Assembly (NCBI GenBank): GCA_963728145.1
Contig: CAVSJA010000006.1
Location: 620,001 to 684,000 of the forward strand
Direction of reading: 5' to 3'
Length of the DNA: 64,000 bases
From: CAVSJA01 sp963728145
GTDB taxonomy: Bacteria > Bacteroidota > Bacteroidia > Chitinophagales > Chitinophagaceae
A program made the position numbers and the translations under genes. Numbering within the stretch: position 1 is the first letter of the stretch; every line of letters begins with the position of its first letter. Of this stretch, positions 7,852-17,649 are shown in pieces. Below the pieces are notes generated by a model. It saw nothing but the letters and a program-made list of their open reading frames with translations, was not told the origin of the DNA and ran no database searches.

Positions 7852-9090
7852 TTATTGTTTACTGATAACAAACATTTTGCCCAAATCCGTTACCGTGTAC
7901 AACTTACCATTCAGATAAGCTATATCGCGGAATCGATCTCTCTTATCCGCTAGTAATCTTTCTTCACCCACTACTTTATTGTTTTCAATCACCAATCGAG
8001 CTATATGTTGGCTGCTTAGACCGCATATGAATAAATTATTTTTCCATTCGGGAATATCATTGCCTGCATAAAATTCCATTCCGCTGGGCGATAGAACTGG
8101 ATCCCAGTAATAAACCGGTTGTTCCATACCTTCCTTTTGTTGAATCCCGTCACCTACTTTGGGCCCGCCGTATTCAATGCCGTAGGTAATGATCGGCCAG
8201 CCATAATTCTTACCGGCCTTGACCAGGTTGAGTTCATCACCACCGCGCGGACCAAATTCCGAATCCCAGAGTTCACCCGTCACCGGATGTAAGGCAAGTC
8301 CTTGTGGATTGCGATGTCCATAACTATAAATTTCCGGCATGGCATCTTTTTGATTAAGAAAAGGATTACCAGGCGCCGGCTTACCTTCTTTTGTGACTTT
8401 AAAAATTTTGCCGAGGCCAGAATTTAACCATTGGGACTGCTTGCGTCCTTCGGGATTGGAACGCTCGCCGGTGCTCACGTACATGTTTCCATCTTTATCA
8501 AATACAATTCTGGATCCATAGTGAGCATTGCCCCTGAGATCCGGTGTCGCCCTGAATATAACAGTTGGGTTTGTTATTGTGGTTTCATCTGCAGAGACCT
8601 GACCCTTAGCCAATGCCATCAGACTGCCATTGCCATACTCTTCTGAATAAGTCCAATATATCGTGCGATTCGTTTTGTAATCGGGATCAAACGCAACATC
8701 CAGCAGACCTCCCTGTCCTCTCGAATTCACCGTGGGAAACCCGGTGATCTTTTTCTGTACCTGTCCATCGGTTCCAAGAATTTGCATAAAACCGAATTTA
8801 TCGGTCACCATTAAACGACCATCTGGCATTGGTACCACTGCCCAGGGATTGCCGAGGTTGGAGGCAATTTGATCAACCTTATATGCCGCTTTTGTTTTCA
8901 CACCATTTACACGCGTTTGGCCCCCAAATGCAGGCTGGTAATTTGAGTTTGGCTCCTGAGTTTCGACGGGTGGAAAAGTATCAATACCTGCCTGATTCCC
9001 TTTAGAATTATCGGATACCAGTTTGGATGAATTACAAAATGAGAATGAAGCTGAAATAAAAAGGAAAATTATTAATGATTTGATTGGCAT
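7852..9090 (-). CDS. PQQ-type soluble aldose sugar dehydrogenase (GSDH family)
   Basis: 412 aa. An N-terminal signal (~1-20, FLFISASFSFCNSSK) could be Sec or a poor lipobox. The body is the six-bladed propeller of the glucose/sorbosone dehydrogenase family: NLGNPWAVVPMPDGRLMVTD near the start of the propeller, GNAHYGSRIVFDKDGNMYV (~190) with a His where the family has its catalytic or PQQ-contact His, GHRNPQGLALHPVTGELWDS (~255) and DELNLVKAGKNYGWPIITYG (~285). These enzymes oxidise aldoses in the periplasm and pass electrons to a quinone or cytochrome; the real substrate cannot be read from sequence. Confidence 0.88.
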   Translation of the reverse strand: MPIKSLIIFLFISASFSFCNSSKLVSDNSKGNQAGIDTFPPVETQEPNSNYQPAFGGQTRVNGVKTKAAYKVDQIASNLGNPWAVVPMPDGRLMVTDKFGFMQILGTDGQVQKKITGFPTVNSRGQGGLLDVAFDPDYKTNRTIYWTYSEEYGNGSLMALAKGQVSADETTITNPTVIFRATPDLRGNAHYGSRIVFDKDGNMYVSTGERSNPEGRKQSQWLNSGLGKIFKVTKEGKPAPGNPFLNQKDAMPEIYSYGHRNPQGLALHPVTGELWDSEFGPRGGDELNLVKAGKNYGWPIITYGIEYGGPKVGDGIQQKEGMEQPVYYWDPVLSPSGMEFYAGNDIPEWKNNLFICGLSSQHIARLVIENNKVVGEERLLADKRDRFRDIAYLNGKLYTVTDLGKMFVISKQ

Positions 9091-9144
9091 ATAGCTGTTT
9101 TTTTATTTAGTCCTGTAAATTGACTCTCAATGATACATCAAACA

Positions 9145-9285
9145 ACATACCCTTGAGGTGATCATGTGCAATTAAATCAATTTTTTGATGCAATAGCGAA
9201 CCTTTTGAATAAAAGGGTGGACAAACGAACTGGGAGAATCGAGATCGAAGTGGATTCAAGAACCAATTAATTTGCAAAAACTTCG
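9145..9285 (+). pseudogene. decayed 3' end of an ORF6N-domain gene
   Basis: The segment aligns base by base with the 3' end of the intact ORF6N gene near 2.33-2.47 kb. GCAATTAAATCA (9169-9180) matches the QLNQ codons, and the next ~30 codons read QLNQFFDAIANLLNKR against QLNQIYNAMENLLDEK. A frameshift follows, after which TCGAGATCGAAGTGGATTCA (9239-9258) matches the DRIGF end of the intact gene. No start, ORF6N domain or correct end remains. The same hairpin as at 2495-2519 follows. It is a ghost of a second copy; no function expected. Confidence 0.7.
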
Positions 9286-9293
9286 ACAAATAA

Positions 9294-9315
9294 CTCGTCA
9301 CAAATTGTGATGAGA
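9294..9315 (+). repeat. hairpin shared with the ORF6N gene end
   Basis: CTCGTCACA, 3-nt loop, TGTGATGAG: a near-copy of the palindrome at 2495-2519 with one G-T mismatch in the stem. It lies the same short distance after the ghost as the original lies after the intact gene. Confidence 0.65.
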
Positions 9316-9474
9316 TAAGAGCTTGTCAAATAGTCTTCTTTCGGGTACACATTTTCCACCGGGTTGGGTTCGATTTTCCAAATTGGGAAACACTGGTAGT
9401 AAAGTTTGAAGTATTCTTTTTCATATTATCGTATTATGCGGAACTTTCCTACGCGAATCTCTTATTTTAGAAGT

Positions 9475-12400
9475 ATGAATAAGGCAAATCCTGTTTTATT
9501 TCGCGTCCTTCTTCTTAGTTTATTAGTTTTCTTCTGCTCTGCACTTGTAGCGCAGCCGACAGGATTGTTTTTCCAAAACTATTCCACTGTCAATGGTCTT
9601 TGTGATAATACCATCAACAGCATCACCCAGGACAGCCGCGGCTTTATATGGATCGGAACAGCAGAAGGCCTTTCCCGCTTCGATGGTATCAGTTTCAGAA
9701 ACTATTACGGTAGCCGGGACAGCAGCAAATCGTTTACCAATTATCATATTACCAATGTAACAGAGTACAAACCCCATCATTTGATTTTTTGCAGCCTTGG
9801 GCAATTATGGTGCATGAATACGCTGAATAATACTTTTTATCGGCCACCCAATGGGTTGATAAACCGGTATGTTTCCCTGGTCAAACTTATTCCAGGCGGT
9901 AGCATTTTGATCACTTCCGGGGATACTGCATTCATTGTTGACCAGGATTTAAATATTAATCAAAAAATCATCAGCCCGGTAAGGAATGTTGGCGGTTATC
10001 CAATAGACAAGGATACGGTATTGTTTACTAACGGAACGGAACATTCCCTGTATTCCGTTGAATCTAAAAAATTTGCTCCCTTTAATCCACAATCAAGGTT
10101 TAAAGAAATTGAAAACATCTCAGAATTCCAGGGTACTGGTAATAGGCGTCATAGTTTTTATTTCAGTAATTATTGGCAGGGCCTGTATGAATATGCGTCA
10201 GACGGCAGTGTTATCAGGCATTATAGTGTTGCCGCGACCGATGACCGAAAACGTTTGTCGCATAACGGCATCAAGAGTCTCTTACTGCACAATGACAGCA
10301 TGCTGTTTGTAGCCTCCTTTAACGGATTGAGTGTAATAAACAGGGAAACCGGGATCATTAACCGATATTTCAAACAGACTGATAATAGCAACTCTATTGC
10401 AGGCAATATCCTGATGACCATTTTTAAAGATCGATCTGGCAATATTTGGATCGGAACTACGGAAGGACTAAGTAAAATTGGCGCAGGCAATCAAACGATA
10501 GAAATCATAAAAACCACCAGGGACCAGCGACAGAAATATGAATTTATCAGGATATCAAAAGGAAATGATCCTTATCTCTATTTCAGTTCTCTTGGGCGTG
10601 GTACTTATCGCGTTAACCGATTTACGAATTCAATTGAGTTAATTGACTCCACAATTGTCTCCAGTGCCTGGTCGGCCCTGCTTTCCGGAAAAATAATGTA
10701 TCTGGCAGGAGGTGGTCAAAGAAAATTGATGGGTTATAATACTAATAATGGTCAGTGGACCATTCCGGGTTTTCTTGATCCGTTTTATAATAATGCTGAT
10801 ATTGTTACCCTGATGTACCGGGACAGTCATGGTGATGAATGGTACAGTATAAACCACGGCGGTGGTTTGGTACGAAAAGTTGCTAAGGACGAATCACTGG
10901 AACATTACAGCAAGAATTTAGCAGTGCCTTCGTTTACGCTGGGCTATGTGGCAGATGCAACGGAAGATAGCTTTGGCAATAGTTGGTTTGGTGTAAACAA
11001 GAGCGGCTTACTCCTGCACTGGAACTACAATAAAGAACTGTTCAAAGAAATGGCACCTGATACCATTCCCGGTGTAAAAGGACTATCATTCGGGGGTGTT
11101 TCCTGTTTGTATGCGGATAAGAAGGGCAGATTATGGGTCAGCTACGAAGGAGCTGGTCTATTTTCCTATGATATTTCAGCACAAAAAGCAAAGATGTATT
11201 CCATTGAAGATGGATTGCCTACTAATTATATTTACTCTATTACAGCAGATGATAAGGAACGGCTTTGGTTAGGTACTGCAAAGGGACTTGTTTGTTTTTT
11301 TCCTGAAGCGAATAAATTCATAACATTTAATAAAGAAAATGGACTGCCTGCCGAAGAGTTTGGTTCTGATGCGGGTTATTTTGATTCGGAGACCAATTCA
11401 CTCTGGCTCACCTGCAAAATGGATATACTGCGGATCAATCCGGATAAGCTCTTGCAACAAACAAACAATAGATTCGCCATCTTTACGGATGAAATAAAAA
11501 TAAATGGAGAGTTGCTGCATTCTTATACAGATTCATCATTCAGATATGACGAAAATAATTTTCAGTTTGAATTTACCGCGGTAGATATTGACAATGGCAA
11601 GGACCTGGAATTCTCTTACCAACTGCACGGTGCAGATGCAAATTGGATATATGCAGGAGATAAGCGATCATCAATTTATAGCAGCCTCAGTCCAGGTGAT
11701 TACTCATTCATCATAAGAGCAAAACGAAAGGGTGATACTGAATGGATAGAAATAAAAGATCCATTTTCATTTACAATTGCTACCCCCTGGTGGAAAAGCT
11801 GGTGGTTTCGCTTATTAGTTGCCGTTGCCATTGTGGCAATCGTGGTATTAAGTGTACGTCTATATTTTCAAAGAAAACTTGAAAAGCAAAAACTGATTCT
11901 CGAAAAGCAAAAGGCTGTAGAAAAAGAACGAACCCGTATCGCTACAGATATGCACGATGATTTTGGCGCTTCCTTATCCAGGATAAAATTTCTTAGCGAA
12001 AAAATACAGCTGGAAAAAGACAATCCCGAAAAAACACATCAGGACCTGGGGAAGATATCTTCCTACAGTGATGAGATGGCCGAGAAGATGGGAGAAATTG
12101 TGTGGGCACTTAACCAACGATACGATTATTCGGGCGATATGATCAGCTTTTGCCGTTCTTACGCTTCCGAATACCTCGGTGACAAGAATATCAAGCTACG
12201 TTTTGAAAGTAGCGATGTGGCCGAGATAAAGATTAATGGCGAAATACGAAGAAACATTTTTCTTGTGATCAAGGAGTCGCTTCATAATATTGTTAAGCAC
12301 TCAAAAGCATCCGAGGTCTTTATCCAGATTAATATTGATAAGGAACTGCAGGTTTTGATTCAGGATAATGGAAAGGGATTTGATGCGAGGGCGATACGAC

Positions 12401-12534
12401 CTTTTGCCGATGGTATTGAAAATATGAGAAAGCGAATTGAAGAAATAGGTGGCCATTTTTCCCTGGATGGTACCCAGGGAACAAGGATAGAGATCCATGT
12501 TAATCCAGGTATCCGACGAAATACCTATAGGTAG
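9475..12534 (+). CDS. membrane histidine kinase with two-component-regulator propeller
   Basis: 1019 aa from the ATG at 9475, chosen because it begins a normal signal peptide (MNKANPVLFRVLLLSLLVFF); the frame also has ATGs at 9406 and 9436. Residues ~30-690 are periplasmic reg_prop blades (ITQDSRGFIWIGTAEGLSRF, IFKDRSGNIWIGTTEGLSKI, ADDKERLWLGTAKGL), then a Y_Y_Y domain (~690-765, ending PGDYSFIIRAK) and one transmembrane helix (~775-797). The cytoplasmic part is a HisKA_3 helix pair with phospho-acceptor His827 in TDMHDDFGASL, then HATPase_c with N box KESLHNIVKHSKA and G1 box DNGKGF. A partner regulator follows 28 bp later. The signal is probably a carbohydrate, by analogy with related sensors, but nothing here fixes it. 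Confidence 0.9.
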   Translation: MNKANPVLFRVLLLSLLVFFCSALVAQPTGLFFQNYSTVNGLCDNTINSITQDSRGFIWIGTAEGLSRFDGISFRNYYGSRDSSKSFTNYHITNVTEYKPHHLIFCSLGQLWCMNTLNNTFYRPPNGLINRYVSLVKLIPGGSILITSGDTAFIVDQDLNINQKIISPVRNVGGYPIDKDTVLFTNGTEHSLYSVESKKFAPFNPQSRFKEIENISEFQGTGNRRHSFYFSNYWQGLYEYASDGSVIRHYSVAATDDRKRLSHNGIKSLLLHNDSMLFVASFNGLSVINRETGIINRYFKQTDNSNSIAGNILMTIFKDRSGNIWIGTTEGLSKIGAGNQTIEIIKTTRDQRQKYEFIRISKGNDPYLYFSSLGRGTYRVNRFTNSIELIDSTIVSSAWSALLSGKIMYLAGGGQRKLMGYNTNNGQWTIPGFLDPFYNNADIVTLMYRDSHGDEWYSINHGGGLVRKVAKDESLEHYSKNLAVPSFTLGYVADATEDSFGNSWFGVNKSGLLLHWNYNKELFKEMAPDTIPGVKGLSFGGVSCLYADKKGRLWVSYEGAGLFSYDISAQKAKMYSIEDGLPTNYIYSITADDKERLWLGTAKGLVCFFPEANKFITFNKENGLPAEEFGSDAGYFDSETNSLWLTCKMDILRINPDKLLQQTNNRFAIFTDEIKINGELLHSYTDSSFRYDENNFQFEFTAVDIDNGKDLEFSYQLHGADANWIYAGDKRSSIYSSLSPGDYSFIIRAKRKGDTEWIEIKDPFSFTIATPWWKSWWFRLLVAVAIVAIVVLSVRLYFQRKLEKQKLILEKQKAVEKERTRIATDMHDDFGASLSRIKFLSEKIQLEKDNPEKTHQDLGKISSYSDEMAEKMGEIVWALNQRYDYSGDMISFCRSYASEYLGDKNIKLRFESSDVAEIKINGEIRRNIFLVIKESLHNIVKHSKASEVFIQINIDKELQVLIQDNGKGFDARAIRPFADGIENMRKRIEEIGGHFSLDGTQGTRIEIHVNPGIRRNTYR

Positions 12535-12562
12535 TAGTTGAGCAGCGACTAAATTTGTAATA

Positions 12563-13204
12563 ATGGAAAAGATTAAAGTAGTGATAGTAGAGGACCTCGA
12601 GGAAGTAATTGAGGGGCTCAGCGCTTTTATCAATAAAGATGGCGCCTTGCAGTTAGTTGCGGTATTCAGGACTGCTGAGGCAGCGATTCTTGAATTGCCC
12701 TTATTGAAACCTGATCTCGTGGTCGTCGATATCAACCTTCCCGGCATCACTGGTATTGAATGTGTAAGGCAGGTAAAACAGTTGGTGCCGAAGATTCAAT
12801 TTATGATGTTTACCGTTTATGAGAACAATGACCAGGTTTTTGACGCCTTAAAAGCGGGAGCCAGTGGGTATTTGTTGAAGAAGACAGCTCCGCTGCAGAT
12901 CATAGAATCCATAAAGGAATTGCATGCGGGCGGATCTCCCATGAGCGCTGCAATCGCTCGCAAATTGGTAACCGTGTTTAACGAGCAAAATAACCAGGCA
13001 CCTTTACGTAATGATGCGGTGCTAAGCCCAAGAGAAAAGGAAATATTGCAGCTGGTCGCGAAAGGACTGTTGTACAAAGAGATCGCTGACCAGTTGGGCA
13101 TCAGTTTTCATACCGTTCGCCAACATATCGGCGCGATCTACGAAAAACTTCATGTACACAATAAGACTGAAGCCATTAATAAGGTTTACGGCAACCGCCT
13201 GTAA
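12563..13204 (+). CDS. NarL/FixJ-family response regulator
   Basis: 213 aa. Receiver domain ~1-120 with acidic pair EDLEE near the start, phospho-acceptor Asp56 in LVVVDINLPG, Thr in MMFTVYE and the conserved Lys in GYLLKKTAP. C-terminal LuxR-type HTH ~148-210 (LSPREKEILQLVAKGLLYKE, then HTVRQHIGAIYEKL). It lies 28 bp after the HisKA_3 kinase, the usual NarL partnership. The next genes are the repeat-rich S74 proteins, plausible but unproven targets. Confidence 0.93.
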   Translation: MEKIKVVIVEDLEEVIEGLSAFINKDGALQLVAVFRTAEAAILELPLLKPDLVVVDINLPGITGIECVRQVKQLVPKIQFMMFTVYENNDQVFDALKAGASGYLLKKTAPLQIIESIKELHAGGSPMSAAIARKLVTVFNEQNNQAPLRNDAVLSPREKEILQLVAKGLLYKEIADQLGISFHTVRQHIGAIYEKLHVHNKTEAINKVYGNRL

Positions 13205-13312
13205 TCCCTCAGCATCCCACAAAAAGGCTATACTTCATACGCTATTTACCTATTTCTTTCATTAAGCAGTCTGTCTACTTTTAACAAAGAGATCATTTGA
13301 TTGCACAGGCTG

Positions 13313-13570
13313 ATGAAAAAACTATTGATTTTACTGGTTATCGTTACATGTGTTGCTGCTATTGCTGCGGAAAGGCGGCATTTGGGAAGTCGTAGATCAA
13401 CAAAAAGAGATAGCAGGGATGCGGAAAGCAAGCAAATCTCCCCTTTTTACAGGACTGAATTACATTCCCTGACGGATACATTTGTTGTGTACAGGGAGCT
13501 TGAAAAAAGGTTCATCAAAACTGAATCGGATAGGTCATGCGCAAACCTGGCGTTACCTGCTTTTAGATAA
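13313..13570 (+). CDS. possible small exported peptide or gene remnant
   Basis: An 85-codon frame starting with a credible signal peptide (MKKLLILLVIVTCVAAIAAE), then a charged stretch with no recognisable domain. It ends 19 bp before the first S74 gene. A neighbouring frame over the last ~30 codons (TWRYLLLDKSFKKK) looks equally protein-like, so this may be the frameshifted remains of a longer gene. Low confidence; the remainder of 13205-13589 shows nothing else. Confidence 0.3.
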   Translation: MKKLLILLVIVTCVAAIAAERRHLGSRRSTKRDSRDAESKQISPFYRTELHSLTDTFVVYRELEKRFIKTESDRSCANLALPAFR

Positions 13571-13589
13571 AAGCTTTAAAAAAAAAGTA

Positions 13590-16500
13590 ATGAGAAATAT
13601 TCTGCTTATGCTCGTTTTATTTACGAGTATTATTACCCGCGCTCAAAACGTTGCTATAAATAATGATGGCAGTTTGCCCAATAGTAGTGCAATTCTTGAT
13701 ATTAAGAGTGGCACAAAAGGACTTTTGATACCACGCATGAATACAGCTGCAATTGCTGCAATTGTGAATCCTGCCAAAGGATTACTGGTATTAGATACGG
13801 CAAAGAACCAGCTACTGGTAAATATGGGAACGCCGGCTGTACCAAACTGGCAAACCATTGTTGCCTCGAGCGGATGGAGCTTAACGGGTAATAGCGGTAT
13901 TGATTCGGCCACGAATTTTATTGGTACACTCAATACCAAACCGCTTATTATGCGGGTGAACAATGTACGTTCCGGATATCTCGATACGATCACGAACAAC
14001 ACATCATTTGGATTCAGAGCTCTGGATTCTTTTACTACTGGCGACTGGAATACGGCGATCGGCTTTAAATCTCTTTCAGCCAATAAGGCTGGCGCTAATA
14101 ATACCGGCGTAGGATGGAGTGCCTTAAGATCAAATTCGTCGGGAAATTTTAATACAGCGGTTGGAGTTTATGGGATGTACTCCAATACTACCGGAGCCCA
14201 GAATACGGCCATTGGTCAGTTAGCGATGCACCTGAATACTTCCGGTGGGCAGAATACGATAATAGGTAGTGATGCACTACGGTATAATACTACGGGAAAT
14301 GCGAATGTCGGCATTGGGTATACTGCTTTATACTTTAATACAACCGGCTATTCAAATACTGCCGTTGGAACTGGTGCACTGTTCAATACGGGTAATCGCA
14401 ACAATCTTGTAGCGATTGGTGATTCAGCGCTATTCAATAATGGTATCGGTGCAACAGTGCCTGATCATGGAATTGGCAATACCGCTATTGGTTCAAAAGC
14501 GCTATATAGTAATACCATCGGGTATTACAACACGGCAACTGGGTTGAATGCGCTTTACTCCAATACTACGGGAGCACAAAATGTAGCAGTTGGAACGGGC
14601 TCATTGCGTGCTAATACTACTGGCGGCCTTAATACCAGTACAGGATTTAATTCCATGTTTGCTAATACCACGGGTCATGACAATAGCGCTTACGGTAATT
14701 ACACCTTGTCTTCAAATTCTTCAGGACATAATAACAGCGCATTTGGGACAGTCAGTATGGCAAGCAATACTTCAGGAAATAACAATACGGCGATGGGCTT
14801 CTTTTCTCTTTACAATAACCAGCAGGGCTATTCGAATGTTGCCATAGGTACTCACGCATTATTCAATAATGGTGACCGGAATAACCTGGTTGCTATTGGT
14901 GATTCGGCGCTATATAACAATGGCAACGGCGCCACTGAGTTCGATCATGGACAAGCCAACACTGCCGTCGGATCAAAAGCAATGTTTGGTAATACTATTG
15001 GTTTTTATAACTCGGCAATGGGTAACAGTGCATTATTCTCGAATACAACGGGATTCCGCAATGTTGCTATAGGGGTGGCAGCACTTTACTCAAATACTAC
15101 GGGATCATACAATGTCAGTTCAGGTTTCAGGTCTTTGTCTATGAATACTACAGGTCAACTGAATAATGCCTATGGTGAAAGTGCCTTGCAATCGAATACA
15201 ACTGGAAACGCAAACATAGCTATTGGCACTGTAAGCATGAGCGACAATATTTCTGGAAATACCAATACTGCAATGGGCCACGGTTCACTTTCACATAATC
15301 AAAGCGGAAGTTCCAATGTTGCTATAGGCGCCTTTGCACTTTACAATTCAAATAATAGAAGTTATCTGGTGGCAATTGGCGATTCAGCTCTTTTTGTTAA
15401 TGGTTATGGTGCCACACTGCCAGAGCATGGAATTGGCAATACAGCTGTTGGTTCGAAGACTTTGCAAAGTAACACTACTGGCTTTTACAATACTGCCACC
15501 GGCTCAAACGCCTTGTTAGCAAATACAACCGGTTCGCAAAATGTTGCTATTGGAACTGGTTCATTGCGATTAAATACTACTGGCGTTTCAAATACCAGCA
15601 CCGGATTCAATTCGATGTTCAGTAGCACAACAGGTAATAATAACAGTGCTTATGGTAGTTTCAATTTGACATTGAATACAACTGGTCAGTCCAATAGTTC
15701 ATTTGGTGCAGCGAGTTTGGGCAACAATACTACAGGTAATACCAATACTTCAATAGGATTTGCTACACTTTATAATAATCAATCCGGCTATTCCAATGTT
15801 GCTGTTGGCACGCATGCATTATTCAATAACAACAATCGCAGTAACCTGGTAGCAATTGGCGATTCGGCGCTTTTTAATAATGGTAATGGCGCGTCGCAAT
15901 TGTTTCAGGCAATAGGAAATACCGCAACGGGTTCCAAGACTCTGTTTAGTAATACCGTTGGATTTAATAACACCGCAACCGGTACTAATGCCTTGTTCTC
16001 GAATACTTCGGGCTCATCCAATACAGCTGTCGGAATGCGTGCGTTGCATTTCAACACTATCGGTCAGGGCAATACGGGCATAGGCCTTACTTCCCTGTAT
16101 AATAATATATCAGGGTTAAACAACAGCGCTTTCGGTGGTTCATCGTTATGGACAAATACAACGGGCTCGTCAAATAGCGCACATGGTGTTTTCAGCCTGT
16201 ACGGCAACACTTCGGGGAACAGTAATACCTCAATGGGTTATTCATCCCTTTATCAGAATCAAACAGGTTATTCCAATGTCGCGATAGGCGCCTTTGCGTT
16301 ATTCAACACCGGCAACCGGAGTAACCTGGTTGCGATTGGTGATTCAGCACTTTTTAATAATGGGCTCGGCGCCACCATTGGGTTTGAGGCAGTATCTAAC
16401 GTAGCAGTCGGGTCAAAAGCTTTGTTTAGTAATACCACGGGGTCTGGTAACACGGCAATCGGAATGAATACAATGCAATCCAATACAGCCGGGTCAAGAA

Positions 16501-17627
16501 ACACGGCAATCGGTATGCATGCAATGGTCAGCAATACTCTCGGTTATGATAATGCTGCAGGCGGCAACGAAGCATTGTACTCTAATACCACGGGATTCTT
16601 TAATGTGGCATTTGGGCCGAGCTCATTAAGGTCAAATACTTCCGGCAACAGCAATACAGCAACGGGACTTAATTCTCTTCGCAATAATACAATAGGCATT
16701 TACAATTCCGGCTTTGGTACATATTCTCTTTACAATAATGTGAATGGTTCTTCGAATGTTGCTTATGGCTCTGATGCCTTGTGGGCTAATACCTCAGGAA
16801 GCTTCAACACAGCGATCGGCCATACAGCTTTAATCAATAATTCATCGGGGTCAAGTAACACCGGATTGGGGAGCCAGGCAAATGTTGCGAGCAGTAATCT
16901 GACTAATGCCACCGCAATAGGAGCAAAAGCCTGGGTTGGTTGTAGTAATTGCCTGGTGCTTGGTTCCGTTGTTGGAGTTAACGAAGCGACCAATAATGTA
17001 AATGTAGGTATCGGGACAATCAATCCAACGAAGCCTTTATCATTCCCCGCAACCCTCGGAGAAAAAATATTATTGTATCCTGGTGGCGCCGGTGAAGTAG
17101 GTATAGGTGTGTATGGTAATGAACTCAGATTACACGCAGATAACCCTGGGGCCAAGGTAAGCTTTGGTACACAAGATCTTTTTGGAGTATTTACAGAAAA
17201 TGCAAAAGCTGAGCGAAACGGAGTTTATGCGTTTTCCATTTTTGGAAGTCTTTGGGTAAACGGCACGACCTATCCAAGTGATGCGCGTTTTAAACAAAAC
17301 ATTACAGCTATATCATCTCCATTACAAAAAATACTGGAGCTAAATGGTGTAGAATATGAAATGAAAGTTAGCGAGTTTTCACAAAATCATTTTATAACCG
17401 GCAAACAAATTGGTTTGCTCGCCCAGAATGTAGAAAAAGTCATCCCGGAAGCAGTTAGTGAAAAGGATGGATACAAAGGAGTGGATTATGCCAAATTGGT
17501 ACCATTACTGATAGAAGGAATAAAAGAACAACAAAAGCAAATAGAAACTTCAAGTGAAGAGGTCAAACAATTACAGCAACAAGTAGCTGAATTGAAAAAG
17601 CTGGTAGAACAGTTGATAAAAAAATAA
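13590..17627 (+). CDS. giant secreted beta-roll repeat protein with peptidase S74 chaperone domain
   Basis: 1345 aa from the ATG at 13590, which starts a signal peptide (MRNILLMLVLFTSIITRAQ). Residues ~20-110 form an N-terminal module (SSAILDIKSGTKGLLIPRM). Residues ~150-1100 are 17-residue units of pattern SLxxNTTGxxNxAxGxx, related to YadA-head/beta-roll repeats. These are arranged in five ~160-residue super-repeats, each marked by NRNNLVAIGDSALFNNG. The C-terminus holds the S74 intramolecular chaperone: SDARFKQNI with predicted self-cleavage Ser1230 and Lys1235, then IGLLAQNVEKVIPEAV and a coiled coil to the end. S74 domains trimerise fibrous proteins and then cut themselves off, so a trimeric surface fibre is inferred. 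No sorting or membrane anchor is visible. Confidence 0.87.
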   Translation: MRNILLMLVLFTSIITRAQNVAINNDGSLPNSSAILDIKSGTKGLLIPRMNTAAIAAIVNPAKGLLVLDTAKNQLLVNMGTPAVPNWQTIVASSGWSLTGNSGIDSATNFIGTLNTKPLIMRVNNVRSGYLDTITNNTSFGFRALDSFTTGDWNTAIGFKSLSANKAGANNTGVGWSALRSNSSGNFNTAVGVYGMYSNTTGAQNTAIGQLAMHLNTSGGQNTIIGSDALRYNTTGNANVGIGYTALYFNTTGYSNTAVGTGALFNTGNRNNLVAIGDSALFNNGIGATVPDHGIGNTAIGSKALYSNTIGYYNTATGLNALYSNTTGAQNVAVGTGSLRANTTGGLNTSTGFNSMFANTTGHDNSAYGNYTLSSNSSGHNNSAFGTVSMASNTSGNNNTAMGFFSLYNNQQGYSNVAIGTHALFNNGDRNNLVAIGDSALYNNGNGATEFDHGQANTAVGSKAMFGNTIGFYNSAMGNSALFSNTTGFRNVAIGVAALYSNTTGSYNVSSGFRSLSMNTTGQLNNAYGESALQSNTTGNANIAIGTVSMSDNISGNTNTAMGHGSLSHNQSGSSNVAIGAFALYNSNNRSYLVAIGDSALFVNGYGATLPEHGIGNTAVGSKTLQSNTTGFYNTATGSNALLANTTGSQNVAIGTGSLRLNTTGVSNTSTGFNSMFSSTTGNNNSAYGSFNLTLNTTGQSNSSFGAASLGNNTTGNTNTSIGFATLYNNQSGYSNVAVGTHALFNNNNRSNLVAIGDSALFNNGNGASQLFQAIGNTATGSKTLFSNTVGFNNTATGTNALFSNTSGSSNTAVGMRALHFNTIGQGNTGIGLTSLYNNISGLNNSAFGGSSLWTNTTGSSNSAHGVFSLYGNTSGNSNTSMGYSSLYQNQTGYSNVAIGAFALFNTGNRSNLVAIGDSALFNNGLGATIGFEAVSNVAVGSKALFSNTTGSGNTAIGMNTMQSNTAGSRNTAIGMHAMVSNTLGYDNAAGGNEALYSNTTGFFNVAFGPSSLRSNTSGNSNTATGLNSLRNNTIGIYNSGFGTYSLYNNVNGSSNVAYGSDALWANTSGSFNTAIGHTALINNSSGSSNTGLGSQANVASSNLTNATAIGAKAWVGCSNCLVLGSVVGVNEATNNVNVGIGTINPTKPLSFPATLGEKILLYPGGAGEVGIGVYGNELRLHADNPGAKVSFGTQDLFGVFTENAKAERNGVYAFSIFGSLWVNGTTYPSDARFKQNITAISSPLQKILELNGVEYEMKVSEFSQNHFITGKQIGLLAQNVEKVIPEAVSEKDGYKGVDYAKLVPLLIEGIKEQQKQIETSSEEVKQLQQQVAELKKLVEQLIKK
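14395..16790 (+). repeat. five tandem ~480-bp coding super-repeats
   Basis: The sequence coding LVAIGDSALFxNG recurs at about 14400, 14880, 15357, 15840 and 16320, a spacing of 477-483 bp. Each super-repeat contains about nine 51-bp (17-codon) units plus one longer loop (GATxxxHGxxNTAVGSK). Nucleotide identity between copies is high but not complete, which suggests ongoing duplication or recombination. Confidence 0.85.
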
Positions 17628-17649
17628 TTAACAACGGAGAAACCCCTTG

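Noticed and set aside
13590..17627. YadA-type trimeric autotransporter
   Set aside because: Head-like repeats are present, but there is no C-terminal membrane anchor; the end is an S74 domain and coiled coil.
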